A stretch of 64,000 bases of DNA from Phytoseiulus persimilis (taxonomy: Eukaryota; Arthropoda; Arachnida; Mesostigmata; Phytoseiidae): assembly GCA_037576195.1 (NCBI GenBank), contig CM075103.1, forward strand, positions 27,550,723-27,614,722, in the 5' to 3' direction. Shown one piece after another: positions 53,421-64,000 of this stretch; position 1 is the stretch's first letter; each line of letters opens with the position of its first letter. The notes below the pieces were generated by a model, which made no database searches, had not been told where the DNA came from, and saw nothing but the letters and a program-made list of their open reading frames with translations. A program made the translations under genes and the position numbers.

Positions 53421-56029
53421 AGTTGTCTTATCTGCGGGGTATTTTTACGTCGGTTTGTTCGTTCTCCAAAATCCGCCCACTCACCGCGGCTTCTGCTCCT
53501 CGATCATGGTCCCACGCTCGGTTGAACTTTCCGCAAAAATTACTCCGCGAACTCGGAAATCTCCTTCTCGTCTCTCTCCTCGCCGCCGAGCGGAGCGGCG
53601 AACCACAGAGGGCTGGGACCCACCGAAAAAAGCGAGGCGCAACCATGAAATCGTATGAATTAATCATTTCCACACTCACACTGACTTCGATCCAAACTGC
53701 TATCCGATTCTGTTACAGCCGTCGGTACGGAGCCCAACGTTGAATGCTTAAGGAGTCAACAAACGAAATCGGATTTCGCTGCGGCGTACACAGGAGACCA
53801 CTAGAGTATGTACACCGCTGGTCGGGCCGGTTGCGGGTGGGCAGCGGGAATATTTTGACCGGGCTGCCCGTTCAGATATTCCCTTCGGAACCCTCACAGA
53901 GATTGATGGGCATCATGAATGAATGAACGAAGGAGCAAACCAATGAACGAATAAATGACTGAACGACGCATGAATAATAGACCTTGAATATTGAAATGCT
54001 GGCCGTGAATGTCTCCTCCGCAGGCTTTTCGTTTGCGCAGCCAGGACCCCCGCTCCGTTGCCAGAGTTGCCGATCAGCATCATCGCTATCATCATCAACC
54101 CTCAATCGTTCTCGTATCGCTGTCATCAATTAGCCAGCTTCCGAGCACACATCGTCTGCAGACCTCATGTGAACACGCTTGTCGTGATGGAGACCGCGGT
54201 CGCTCGCGAAACCCACCCGCCCGCCAGTCTGCGGGACAGACAGATCGAGCGGGAAACTCTGCAAGCGAGAACAAGGTGATGGCAGCAGCAGTGGTCTGGT
54301 GGAGGACATGTGCTAACTGGAGCGTGAGCGTGTGCCCATCTCTCTGGAAACAACACCATAAGTCATAAAATCCAAATGAATTCGTATCAGGAGCGAGCAG
54401 CAGCCGCTTCTCGCTCACCTTCTAACTGACTGAGCTCTGCTCCCTCCGTCCATTGAACGGCTTTTTACGCCATCGCCTTTTTTCCTGTCCGTTTCATCGG
54501 GCCGGTCGAGTCCCCGGAGCCAGCGAGGGAAGCGAGCAAATCTCGAATCCGTTAGCGCTGATTGAAATGATCAGCAAATCCGAAACGCTTCGACTCGCCG
54601 AGAGACTCAGGCCGATTCCAAGCGAGTCCCGCCGAGCGGTCACCCCTCTTCTTGCCGTGCGCCCACGCCGGCGCGACGTCCGAGTCATCGGACTCTTGGA
54701 GACGAGGGGATTTATCCCGAAATCGCCTGTTGTCCAGAATCGGCATGGACGAGATAAAAGCTCCGGCGGAGGTTTACTCTACGGAGTTAGCTCGAGAAGG
54801 CGGACGAGCGGAGGCAGACGTGCATGCAGCGGGCGGGCGACCGAGAAGGCGGGCGGGCGGGCGCTCGTACCGAGCTCCATTCGCCGAGGTAGTGGCCCAT
54901 TCATTATATTCATACGGCCACGTCGGTGCGTGCCACCGCCTTCTCCATGCATCGGAATTAGTTAATGGTGAATGTATGCAGATGCATCTGAGGGACTGCG
55001 CTCAGCCCGCGCGCCGGTGAGCCACAGGTATCTTGAATATGACCAGCAATGTACCGATCGGAGAACAACAGGCGACATGTTGCCTGGTTAGCTTCAAGAG
55101 CGAGCTCGCGATCAGATCAGGAAATGATGAATTCACGTGTTTTTGGGATCTTCATGGCAACGGCAAGCATGAGCCGATTCCCGGCCCCGGGAAAAAGCGA
55201 CTGCAGTCAACAGCCGGGAAAAACCTTAGAGGCCTCAACGTCGCCTGTTTGCTCCTGGCTGCAGAGACGCCCGGCCAGCTGCGTTGCTTGCGTACTGCTC
55301 CAAAAGTAGGATATAACCAAGAGCAGGAGATTCTTATGGGAGCTGGCTCGCATCCGGTGGAATTTTTATGAAACCTCTCCTCACCGGCCGACTGGCTGGC
55401 TCGCAAGACCTTGCCGGCCTCAAATACCTACCTCCCTGTCCAAATGGCCAACTCTTCGAGTGCACCGAGCAGCAGGAATTCAAGCAGGTGGCGAGTTGCC
55501 GAAGATTTGCCCCAGAACTACCTGGACGATTCGGAAGACGAAGAGGAGTTCCCATCGAGTCGATTCCCCGAGACCCGTTCTTGCTGACTGCATAGCTCCC
55601 TCGCTGGCTAGCTGGCTGGTCGGCCGGCCGGCGTCGAAACTCCTGGACAATGACGCCACGGAAGAGCAGCTACAGAGCAAGGGGTTGAACGAAAGAGGAT
55701 AAATCCGCGTAAAGTGTCGCACCATTAGCCCGGCACAAAGGATAACCGGACTCTCTTTTGCGATGACCGCCGCTGCCGCCAACCACCGCACACAAGTCCG
55801 ACGGGCGCGGCAGTCTCTTAGTTTGCTTTTGGTCAAGTAGACCGAAGGAACGAACGTACCCACCGTCCGACGGCCCGCCGAACCACTGAAGCGCCTAACG
55901 CTAGTTTAGATAGTGTGTAGCGGAGCCTCCACGGGCCTCGGGACCCAGAGTTGAACAACGGAGCGCAGAGATCGAACGGGAATGCTGCAAACCGGTGTCG
56001 CTCTCAGCGAGGGGGAAGAGGTGCTCGAA

Positions 56030-56043
56030 GGGGGGGGGGGGGG
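56030..56043. repeat. G14 homopolymer
   Basis: Fourteen G residues, the longest homopolymer noticed in the window. It encodes a Gly run in one overlapping plus-strand frame, which should not be read as a protein feature. Confidence 0.95.
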
Positions 56044-59000
56044 AGATGTAGAGGACGCGACACGAAGCTTATTCGTCGGAGCTCAACTGCTAACTCGGAG
56101 ACGTACTCATGTCAAGATGATTCTCGTTCTCATTATGATCGACTGTTTCGTTCTTATCGGAGCCATATTTCGGAAGCTCTCAATTTGCTGTAATTGTTCG
56201 CTTCGATGCGACCGATCTCGCTGTTTCCGCCACCCCCTCCTCCTGTGGTTGACAAACGGATCGTTTGCTCCACTCGAATCAGAAGCAGAGACGAAATTCG
56301 GGAAAGACAACAAGCGAGCGGGCCAGCAAGTCCACAGAGTCGAGGGAGAGCGCGAGGCATCGATCACTTAAGCTAAGTGGTACGACGCCGTTCGTTTCTT
56401 GCCAAGGATTCGCGCGGGCTTTTCGCCGCTTCTCGTTCGAACCGAGTACGTGGGAGTCCTTTCGCCAGTCCAAGCGGTGTCGTTGTCGTCGGTGATGGAA
56501 GCGGTGTCGGCGGTTTTTTCCTCTTCCTGAGCCACACAGAGCGACTCGGCGGACGAACCCTGAAGCATGCATTCAAACAGCAAGGAGATGTCACTGATCC
56601 CGGTGCTAATGCGGCGTTGGCGTGCAGAGCGCTCCTCCTTTACTCGTGACACCCCGGCACGGAACTAAGCTACGAAACTTAACTCGTCTGCGTGCTGCTA
56701 TGAGGAACATTGTCCTCGCATAAACTTCCCTGCGCCCATAGCGAGCTCATTCTTCTCGCTGGCACCAGCTCAGGCTCCCAAGGATCCATATCTGGTCTGG
56801 ATCCACCATTAGCAGTTCATGTAGACTCCAGCCGAAGTCGTGAGCAGAACTCGTCAAAAGGTTGTGCCAGGAACTTGGTCGGGGGAGGTTGGAACATTTC
56901 AGGCAAAAGACCCCGAACCGAGAGTCACAGCCCCGTGAACCTGACTTTCCGGCGTCCGATTCGCCCCATCACACCCAAGAGACTTCACCCCAAGATGAGC
57001 GCCATCGTCGTTGACACGATTGGCCGCTATCAGACTTGTTTCGCAATCAGTGCTCATTCATGATATCATCGTTCCGATTCGACTGCGGCTGAAGGAGCTG
57101 CTGCTGCGACCGACGGAGAGTGGCCCTCGGGATGTTTTTTTTTTTCGTGTGGAACTCCGATGAAGGTGGACTTCAACTCCCGTCACTCGATCCGACAAGC
57201 CATGTGCTGCCTGGTCCCTCAGACGCCATGCTCCCATCCACACGACTTCGCAGTTGTTGTCTGTTCCCCGTTCACTATCTGTCGCTCTCCCCGTGTTGTT
57301 GCTGCTCCTCGCTCACTGCGTACGGCAGTAAAATTGGTCGAACTTAACGACATACCCTTCTTCCCCTGTTCGACACACTCGACATAAAACCTGCGCGCAG
57401 CCGTCCAGATGCTGAGCCGCGAGGACGCATGGACTACAAGCTGTATCGATCTCCTCGATGGCATCGGTGTTCCACCCAACTCCTAGTCCTAATGGGTTAA
57501 TGTAAACTTTACGATTTGTCCAGTTTGTGTGAGAGTGTCGTGCCTCCGGTCCTGCACTTACGCCGAGAGCAACAACGACGGGAAGGCAGTAAAGGTGACC
57601 GGACAGGACCCTCAAATTAGAGAGAGAGGGAGAGAAAAGAGGGGAAGGAGAGTAACGATAGTTACTTCGGCGAGCGGCCGAAGTGGAAGTGTTATGCTTA
57701 GAGCCTTTGACCTAGAGTGAGGTCAATAAAGAGGGGAATCGGGCGGATACACCGGAGGAACATCGACACTCCCCGTGATGCTCTTCTGCTTCTAGCCGTG
57801 ATGTAGGGGAAGAACCTGATTTTCCTGAAGAGCCCGATTCGATTGGCGAAACCCGTGAGAAAGCGGCAACGCATCACGCTCCGACCAGAAACGTATCTCG
57901 TCGGGCCCTCAATACGTCACCGAATCAGTTTCTGAATAAGAGACGAACTACTCCGCGCACCGGTAGATCCCCGTGTTGCAGTGTGGCCTCGTAAAAAGAG
58001 GAATTCCAATCGAATCAACGATAGCGAGCATGGACGACGGAGGCAAGCCTGCCGGCGATTCACACAGATGATCGTCGGGGACGTCAACAGGAGGAATTTA
58101 CAGATGAGCCACTCCGATTCACGAACGAAAAGATTAAAACGGGATTCTGAAGAATCACACAGCGCGGCCGAGGGAATAAAACCGCGGCCCGGAGCGGAAC
58201 TCGAATTCAGCCCGCGAGGACTCTCGAGAGATCGGCGGACTGACAGAGAGCTCGAGGTGCGTCGAGGTCGGAATTCGTCTCAGAGCTGAACAATTTCCGA
58301 ATCCGTGACGGATTCCAAGTCTTCCGAGAACGAGTGAAGTTACTCGCTCAAGAGTACTTCCTGACCGGAACGCTTCGCACACCGGTCCTTGCGAGAGTTG
58401 CTGGATGCTGCCGCGATGCACGCGCACAGAGGGGTTGGCATCGCACCGCATCAACGACGAACCGCGGCCGAGTTGAGTATTGGCCATTTTCACGGGCTAT
58501 TGTTTTTGGTGCAGCATTACATTTTGCTCGTCGGCGGCGGCAGTTTTCAGGATGTTCCTGCTGTCTGTCGGTCGGTCGGTGTATGAGGTTGTGTGTTCGT
58601 CGCTCGGTTGACTCGCGGCCGCCCACGAAGACATTGCCTCTGTTTCATGGACTTCTTTCAGCTGGGAAGGCGTCCGGCCCGCTTCGCTTCTTCGTTTTCC
58701 TCTCCCGCGTGCTAAATCGACTGTACCGCCGTTGCACGCTCGAGCGTACTCACTTTTGCCTCAAGCAAAACGGAAACGCTGCGCGGCGGCGGCGGTGGCA
58801 GCGGCGGCAAAAAGATCCAGACAACCAGCCAGGCCGATCGACCTACCGGCCGGTCGCGGCCCCACATTCTATTGAGGAGCCTCGGACTCCTCTCTCGGAA
58901 CATGAGCGTTCTCGTCAGAGCGCGCCGTCGGAGGCTTCTGAGGCAGGTGCTGGCAGAAGACGTATCGCTGTTGCCGCCACTTTTAATATTCGTTGACAAG

Positions 59001-60839
59001 CAAGTTCCGCGGCCACCAGCTGACAATGTCACGCCCGCGGTGATGGCAACACGTGCAGCTGACTTCTTTAAAAAACGCTTCCGCGCGAGGCAGTTCCCCC
59101 CCATCCCGTGAACAGTCTTACTCTGTCGACTGAAGGCGGCCCGCCGCCGCTATCTGTTGTCGCCGTATGTCGTCGAGCGCGGGCGAGGCTTACCATGCGG
59201 AGGGTACCTCGCACCGGGAGTGCACAGACTTTCGCGACGGACGTGACGGCGATGTCAAATTTAAATCGAATTAAGGCGCCTGATCCGCCAACGGTTTCAG
59301 AGGACAGTCGTCGAGAACGAAGAGCTCGTCGGGTTGAGGACGATCCTCCGAGCTGGTGGCAACGATCAACGACGGAGATGATGCGCCCCCATCGCTACCC
59401 CATGGCCCAGCTCGAGTCCCGCCGCCGCTCCCCTCCACCACCGCCTCCGCGTTCAAATCCCGACGAGTCTCAGAGTCAGGTAAACAGAGAGGCGATTCCG
59501 TCGGCCGGTCGTCTATTCCGAGAGAAAGAGATTTCCCGGCTGGAGGACGGCTGGCATCGTACACCGCGGCGAGCACAGCCGGAGCCGAAGGAGGGGAGGG
59601 CAGCGGAAAAGGGCTAAACTGGGCAAAACGGTGGCTGAGGAGGCTTGCGGGGAGGGGTGAGCTGACTCGGTGGGAGAAACAAACCTTAGCTCGCCGTCCT
59701 TACGCGGAATTCCGCTTCTCCTGGCAAATCTGTGTATCACCGTCGTCCTTTTGCTTCTCATCCTGTTTGCTCAGATAGCTCTTCGGGCCGGCTCGCTTTC
59801 TCTGCTTTACTCGCGCGCTCTCGGAGAGTCAGAACAGACACAAGCACACAGGATTCTTATCCCTCGCAGCCGTGTTTACCGACATCTTGTCGCGCAGAGG
59901 AGAAGCCGAGCAATGTTACACATCTTCAAGATCCGCCACGAGGCTCGCAAGGCACCCGGGCAGAGAAAACCGCGGTGTATGCGCCCACGAAGGCGAGCAT
60001 TCCTCCATTTCGTCTGTTTGTATCCACAACGTAGTCGCTTCCTGCACGAGGCCATGCCCGATTCCAACGCTCCTACGTCAACAAAGGAGACCTCTCGCGA
60101 TTCGGTCAGTTTTGCCCAGGGAAGCCGCGGCAACCACCAAGCACCAGGTCGGGGCAACCATGCAGCGGAGCCCGATACAAAATCGAAGGGCTTCACGGAG
60201 ACACGCGTCGGCTCTAAATCCCGATAACGGATTGGTTGGAAAAATGTTCCAGGCCAAGTATTGTCCTCTCCCTCCAGAGGTTCGCAGAAGATTTTTCCTT
60301 CCACTCCTAGATCACGGAACACGAGAAAGCGAGCGAATACAGTCAGCGGCCCAGACGGCTGGTGAGGGTGGCCGCCGAGGCTTCGTTTCAATTCCACTGC
60401 TTCCATAATGTAATAGATTCACTGGTTCTATCGACAGACGACAACCCTGATCCCACCGGGGAGGTGTGAGAAGCCCTACAAAAACGGCGGGACAAGTTTT
60501 CCTGCAGTTTCCTAATCGGACATTGCTGCTGTATAATTCCGAGGTTCCCCCGGAGCTTGTTCCCCTCATATCTGAACTCGAGGCTACGCGTCGACTTTCT
60601 CTTTTTGACGTTCTTTCCTTGGATTGGTGTCTGGAGTATTCACAGCGGACACGGCTGAAAACGCGGTTGAGCGCGTCTACGGACGTACCTGGAAGGAGAA
60701 AAGCAGCCCACGTTAATTCTCTGTTACGAAAGTCATTTGTGAGTCGTCGGGGTAGCTTTGAAGCAATGGTGAAAGCACATGGAGCCGTTCAATCAGTAGA
60801 CCCGGAGCCGGTATCGAAACAGCGGCCGCGAGTCAGTCG

Positions 60840-60960
60840 CTGGGAGCTAGCCATAGAGATTCGACGAGCCGCTAGCAACCAGGGAAGGTAGACTCGAATC
60901 CCAGAGGGCTTCCCTCCTTGCGAAAGAAAAGCAAAAACTCACAAATTGATCGCAACATGA
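60840..60960 (+). mobile_element. tRNA-like A-box/B-box pair, possible SINE head
   Basis: TAGCCATAGAG at 60848-60858 fits the A-box at ten of eleven positions. GACTCGAATCC at 60891-60901, about 43 bp downstream, is a near-perfect B-box. Beyond it the sequence becomes A-rich (AAAGAAAAGCAAAAAC). Acceptor-stem pairing is not evident, so this is not an intact tRNA gene. The layout suits a degenerate tRNA-derived SINE. Confidence 0.3.
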
Positions 60961-63900
60961 AATAGCTCTTAGGGACGAAGGAGCATCAAGAGAGCACTGG
61001 CAGCGGCGGCAGCAGCGAAGGTAGCCGTCGTCATGCCGCGCTAACCGAAGGAAAGAACCAACCCACGAACACCAGGTGAAACCTGCTTTTCGAATCCCTA
61101 CTGTCGAAAAGAGACACCTCTCCTGACTAAAGAACAAGCTGTAGCTGCAGCACCGGCAGTCGAACCTGACTCCGGGAAAAAATGGCACTTCTTGTACCAG
61201 GGGAAAGCTTGAGCGAGGAGAAAAAAATCAGCGAAAGAAGTAGAAGGTAGAACAGACGTCACGGTCGTCGTCGTCGACGGCGCCAATTTCAAGTTACACT
61301 CTTCTGAGCGGAAAGTCACACTCACTTCGAATTCGAGGAAAAAACTTTGAGGAACGCCCCCTCTCCGAACTACTGCGAGATCCGAGCTGAGGACTCCGAC
61401 CAGACCCAGGAGCAGCCGGTCAAAGTGAGAAGATCTCGCTCATTTTTCCTGCTTCTCCGTCCCCCGCGAAGATCCACGGGCCTGCGCATCGGTCGCGGGA
61501 CTTTTCCAAAATTTTCCCTCCCAGAATCGATCCGCGTGAGTTCCACGGGACTCGCGATGAATTTTGGAACGGGGTGAATGAAGGAGGAGACGAGCACAGG
61601 AGAACGAGGATGCAATCGGAGTTCGAATTTGTAGCGTTGCCGATGGCGTATATTCGTCCTCAGTCGTTCTATATGCATACGTGGCAGAGGCCTTTGAGTA
61701 GGATCCATCGGAGGACTATTTCGATACGATATGCAGCCTGCCATCGTTCTATCCAGTCAGCGAGGCAGGAACGAAGGCAGGTAGGCAGGCAAGCAGCCAG
61801 GTAGGTGGGCAGGAGGCGACGAGCAGGCACGGTGATGGGAGCTAAAAGCCTTCTCACCCGGAGGTGCCATTGAAAAATAGGCACTCGGTTCTCCTATTTA
61901 GGCACCGAGAGGAGCGAGCCAACGAGAAAGCCTATGCTCCGGGAGTGAGGCTGCGAGTGTATGCGAGAGTGTGAAAGCGCATTCTTCTCTGCTTTCAGAT
62001 AGTAGGGCAACCTACCGAAGAACAGACCGATGGACAAACGGACCGACACTGCGAGGTACCGACGGACAGATCGAGCGGCCAATATGGTCTCTCTGCCTCA
62101 GCTCCGACGACACTCGATATCCAAGCGCCCCGCGATGATGTCCACAAGGCGCTTCATGCTCACTACGTACACTATGCTTACTGTCTACACTGTATGCCCT
62201 GCAGAGCATTGTGCGCTCAGAATGTGATCGACACTCTTAATCCACTTTCAAGATGCACACGGCTGGGATCAAGGAGTTGTTGTAGGAGGCCGTTGTTGAT
62301 ATTCGGGTGTATCATGACGTGAACGTCGCGAAGTTCACGACCGTTGTTTCATCGGTTGAACCCCTTGCCAGCGGTATTCGGAGCGACTCCGAGTGATCGG
62401 GTCCTAAATTAGCTCTCGGCTCTCAAGTCAGAGATCAGACAGTGTTCAGCCCAGCCCCGGAGTTCACTCTTCCACATACAGATTAGCATACTGGGGGAGT
62501 TGACAGAGGAATAGACACATCAGGAGGGGAATATGATCCACGTAATCCCACTACGAGCGGACAAACCCAGAGACGGAGGTGCTGCAGCGGATTCGGACGT
62601 GCTGACACCTGGCGACATTCCGACTGTCACTTCTGGCGATGATGAGAGGGATGAAGTTTTTTAAAATGTCAAAAGTCTAATATTTTTGGGATTAACGCGC
62701 GACACTCGTCCAGTACCGCCCTGTGATTTTGACTGAGCTCCCGCTGGCCGGCTCATTCAGTTCAGTTTGTGCTTCGCCCGTCTCGAGGATAACCGGCAGG
62801 AGCAGCAGGAGCTGTAACCAGCGCTGGTGTTGAATCCTGCCGGCCGGAGTTCAGACAGACGGGCAGACAGCTCGTCTGAGTGTCTGTTCAGCACCGATAA
62901 CCCTTCCTCGGCGCAGTGCCCTTAAATCAGAGCCGACAATTGACGAGTTTAATTTCTTTCCAATGGAGTCGACTCCTCGAGATCAGAAGAAACCTCCTCG
63001 CTGAGCCATTCATCCATCTGGTTCATCCCCGGCTCGTCACTCCACGACGAACTGATAGAGACCGCCGTCTCAACTCTTTCCGGACTCCCGACTAACAGAC
63101 TGCCACCTGCTCTCGACAATGATCTCAATAGCAGCTCTCGCTTTCGGGAGCAGCTGTTGAAACTCTTCCTAGACTGCTCAGAGCATGAACTCCGTGTCAT
63201 CGAATCAAGCTTGCCACCTGTCTTCGCTACTTTTCGACGCTCCTCGCGAGCTTGTCAAGGGGAATCGGAGCAGGAACGCTGCGTGCGACCTTGCCTCTAA
63301 CCTCGAGCGCCCAAAAATACTTCGACGTGAACAAGCGACTTGAGAACCGACTCGTACGCGAGCCACGGAACACAGAAGCAGATGTGAAAAATACATTGTG
63401 AAACAGAATTGCAAGACGCCAGTGTGTTTTGACGGCAACGAACAAATTCAATATCTGGCCGCTCGGTTGATCGAGGACGGGATTGCTTTGCCGTACTCCG
63501 GCCGCGTTGTCTAAGCCGAACGCGGTTGGTCTTTGAGGCGAGAATTTCCACTTGGCTCCAATATATCCTCGGCTGCCGGCTCCCTCAGTGCCCCTGCTGC
63601 CCCCTGTGTTGTTCCCGGCGAGGTCTTCCCCTCTTCTTCCATTTCTTGGCTTCCGCGCTCGCGTATAATGCTCGAGACGGGAATTTCGTCGATGTTTTCT
63701 TTAGTCGGTTGGCTACGAATCGTTCGCATTTGACGACGACGACTAAGAAGAGGAGGAGGACGACGGCGGTGTCGAGGATTCTCAGTTGGAGTCTCGGTGC
63801 CGTAGGCTCGACTCGGTTGCCTGGCTGGCTGCCTAGCCGGCCGACTGACTGGCCGCCTGGCTGACTGGGCTTTCCCCATTCTGAACAGACCGGCGATCGC

Positions 63901-64000
63901 TCACCCTAGTCGAATCCCTCAAGGCTACCCCCAGTGATCCATCTTCGTCCCGTACCAGCGGCGGAGAAAGAAGAAATCGCAAGGAAGCAGCACAAGCAAG

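Larger units (their letters stand above)
42001..64000. other. About 22 kb without recognisable exons; contains two possible SINE heads and a stop-poor frame
   Basis: No known protein domain is recognisable on either strand. Contents are a (CGG)5 run at 42189-42203, the stop-poor plus-strand segment at 42835-44178, a TGCG run at 47947-47962, tRNA-like A-box/B-box pairs near 53321 and 60848, and a G14 run at 56030-56043. From 62230 to 62940 there are not even moderately long open frames, and I see nothing identifiable there. If exd extends to the right of the window, all of this is its intron; otherwise it is intergenic. Confidence 0.6.

Noticed and set aside
58334-58996. 220-codon plus-strand frame rich in Arg and Ser
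   Set aside because: It is GC-rich with overlapping frames on the other strand and no recognisable domain. The continuation after 58996 meets another stop within about ten codons.

Overview
This is eukaryotic DNA, almost certainly from an arthropod or another invertebrate bilaterian. Coding sequence is sparse and split by introns with GT/AG borders. There are no bacterial-style operons. CpG dinucleotides are frequent, and short tetranucleotide repeats (GGCT, GGTC, GACT, TCGC, TCCG) are scattered throughout. By eye about half the bases are G or C. The species cannot be named from this sequence.

The only gene I can support is a minus-strand orthologue of extradenticle/Pbx, a TALE-class homeodomain transcription factor of the PBC family. 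Three internal coding exons are present and read leftwards: 17302-17064 (end of PBC-A, alanine-rich linker, start of PBC-B), 4475-4285 (PBC-B) and 1472-1337 (homeodomain helices 1-2 up to the start of the recognition helix). Their splice phases join without a frame break, and the exon borders fall where I recall the vertebrate PBX gene borders. The N-terminal exons and the exons from VSNWFGNKRIRYKKN onward were not found, so both ends of the gene probably lie outside the window.

Layout: 1-1336 is intron 3' of the homeodomain exon and holds an AT-rich patch with an octamer site. 1473-4284 and 4476-17063 are introns. From 17303 to 64000, about 46.7 kb, I recognise no exon of any gene. If the missing exd exons lie to the right, this is one long 5' intron. 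It contains microsatellites, a few tRNA-like A-box/B-box pairs that may be old SINE heads, several AT-rich patches with clustered homeodomain-type sites, and two unusually long open frames without recognisable homology.

Exd/Pbx proteins act as DNA-binding partners of Hox proteins and of Meis/Homothorax. The clusters of TGATTAAT, TGATTGAT and TAATCATC inside this locus therefore make auto- or cross-regulatory enhancers a reasonable but untested idea. I found no CRISPR array, rRNA, intact tRNA, complete transposon or new defence-like system.
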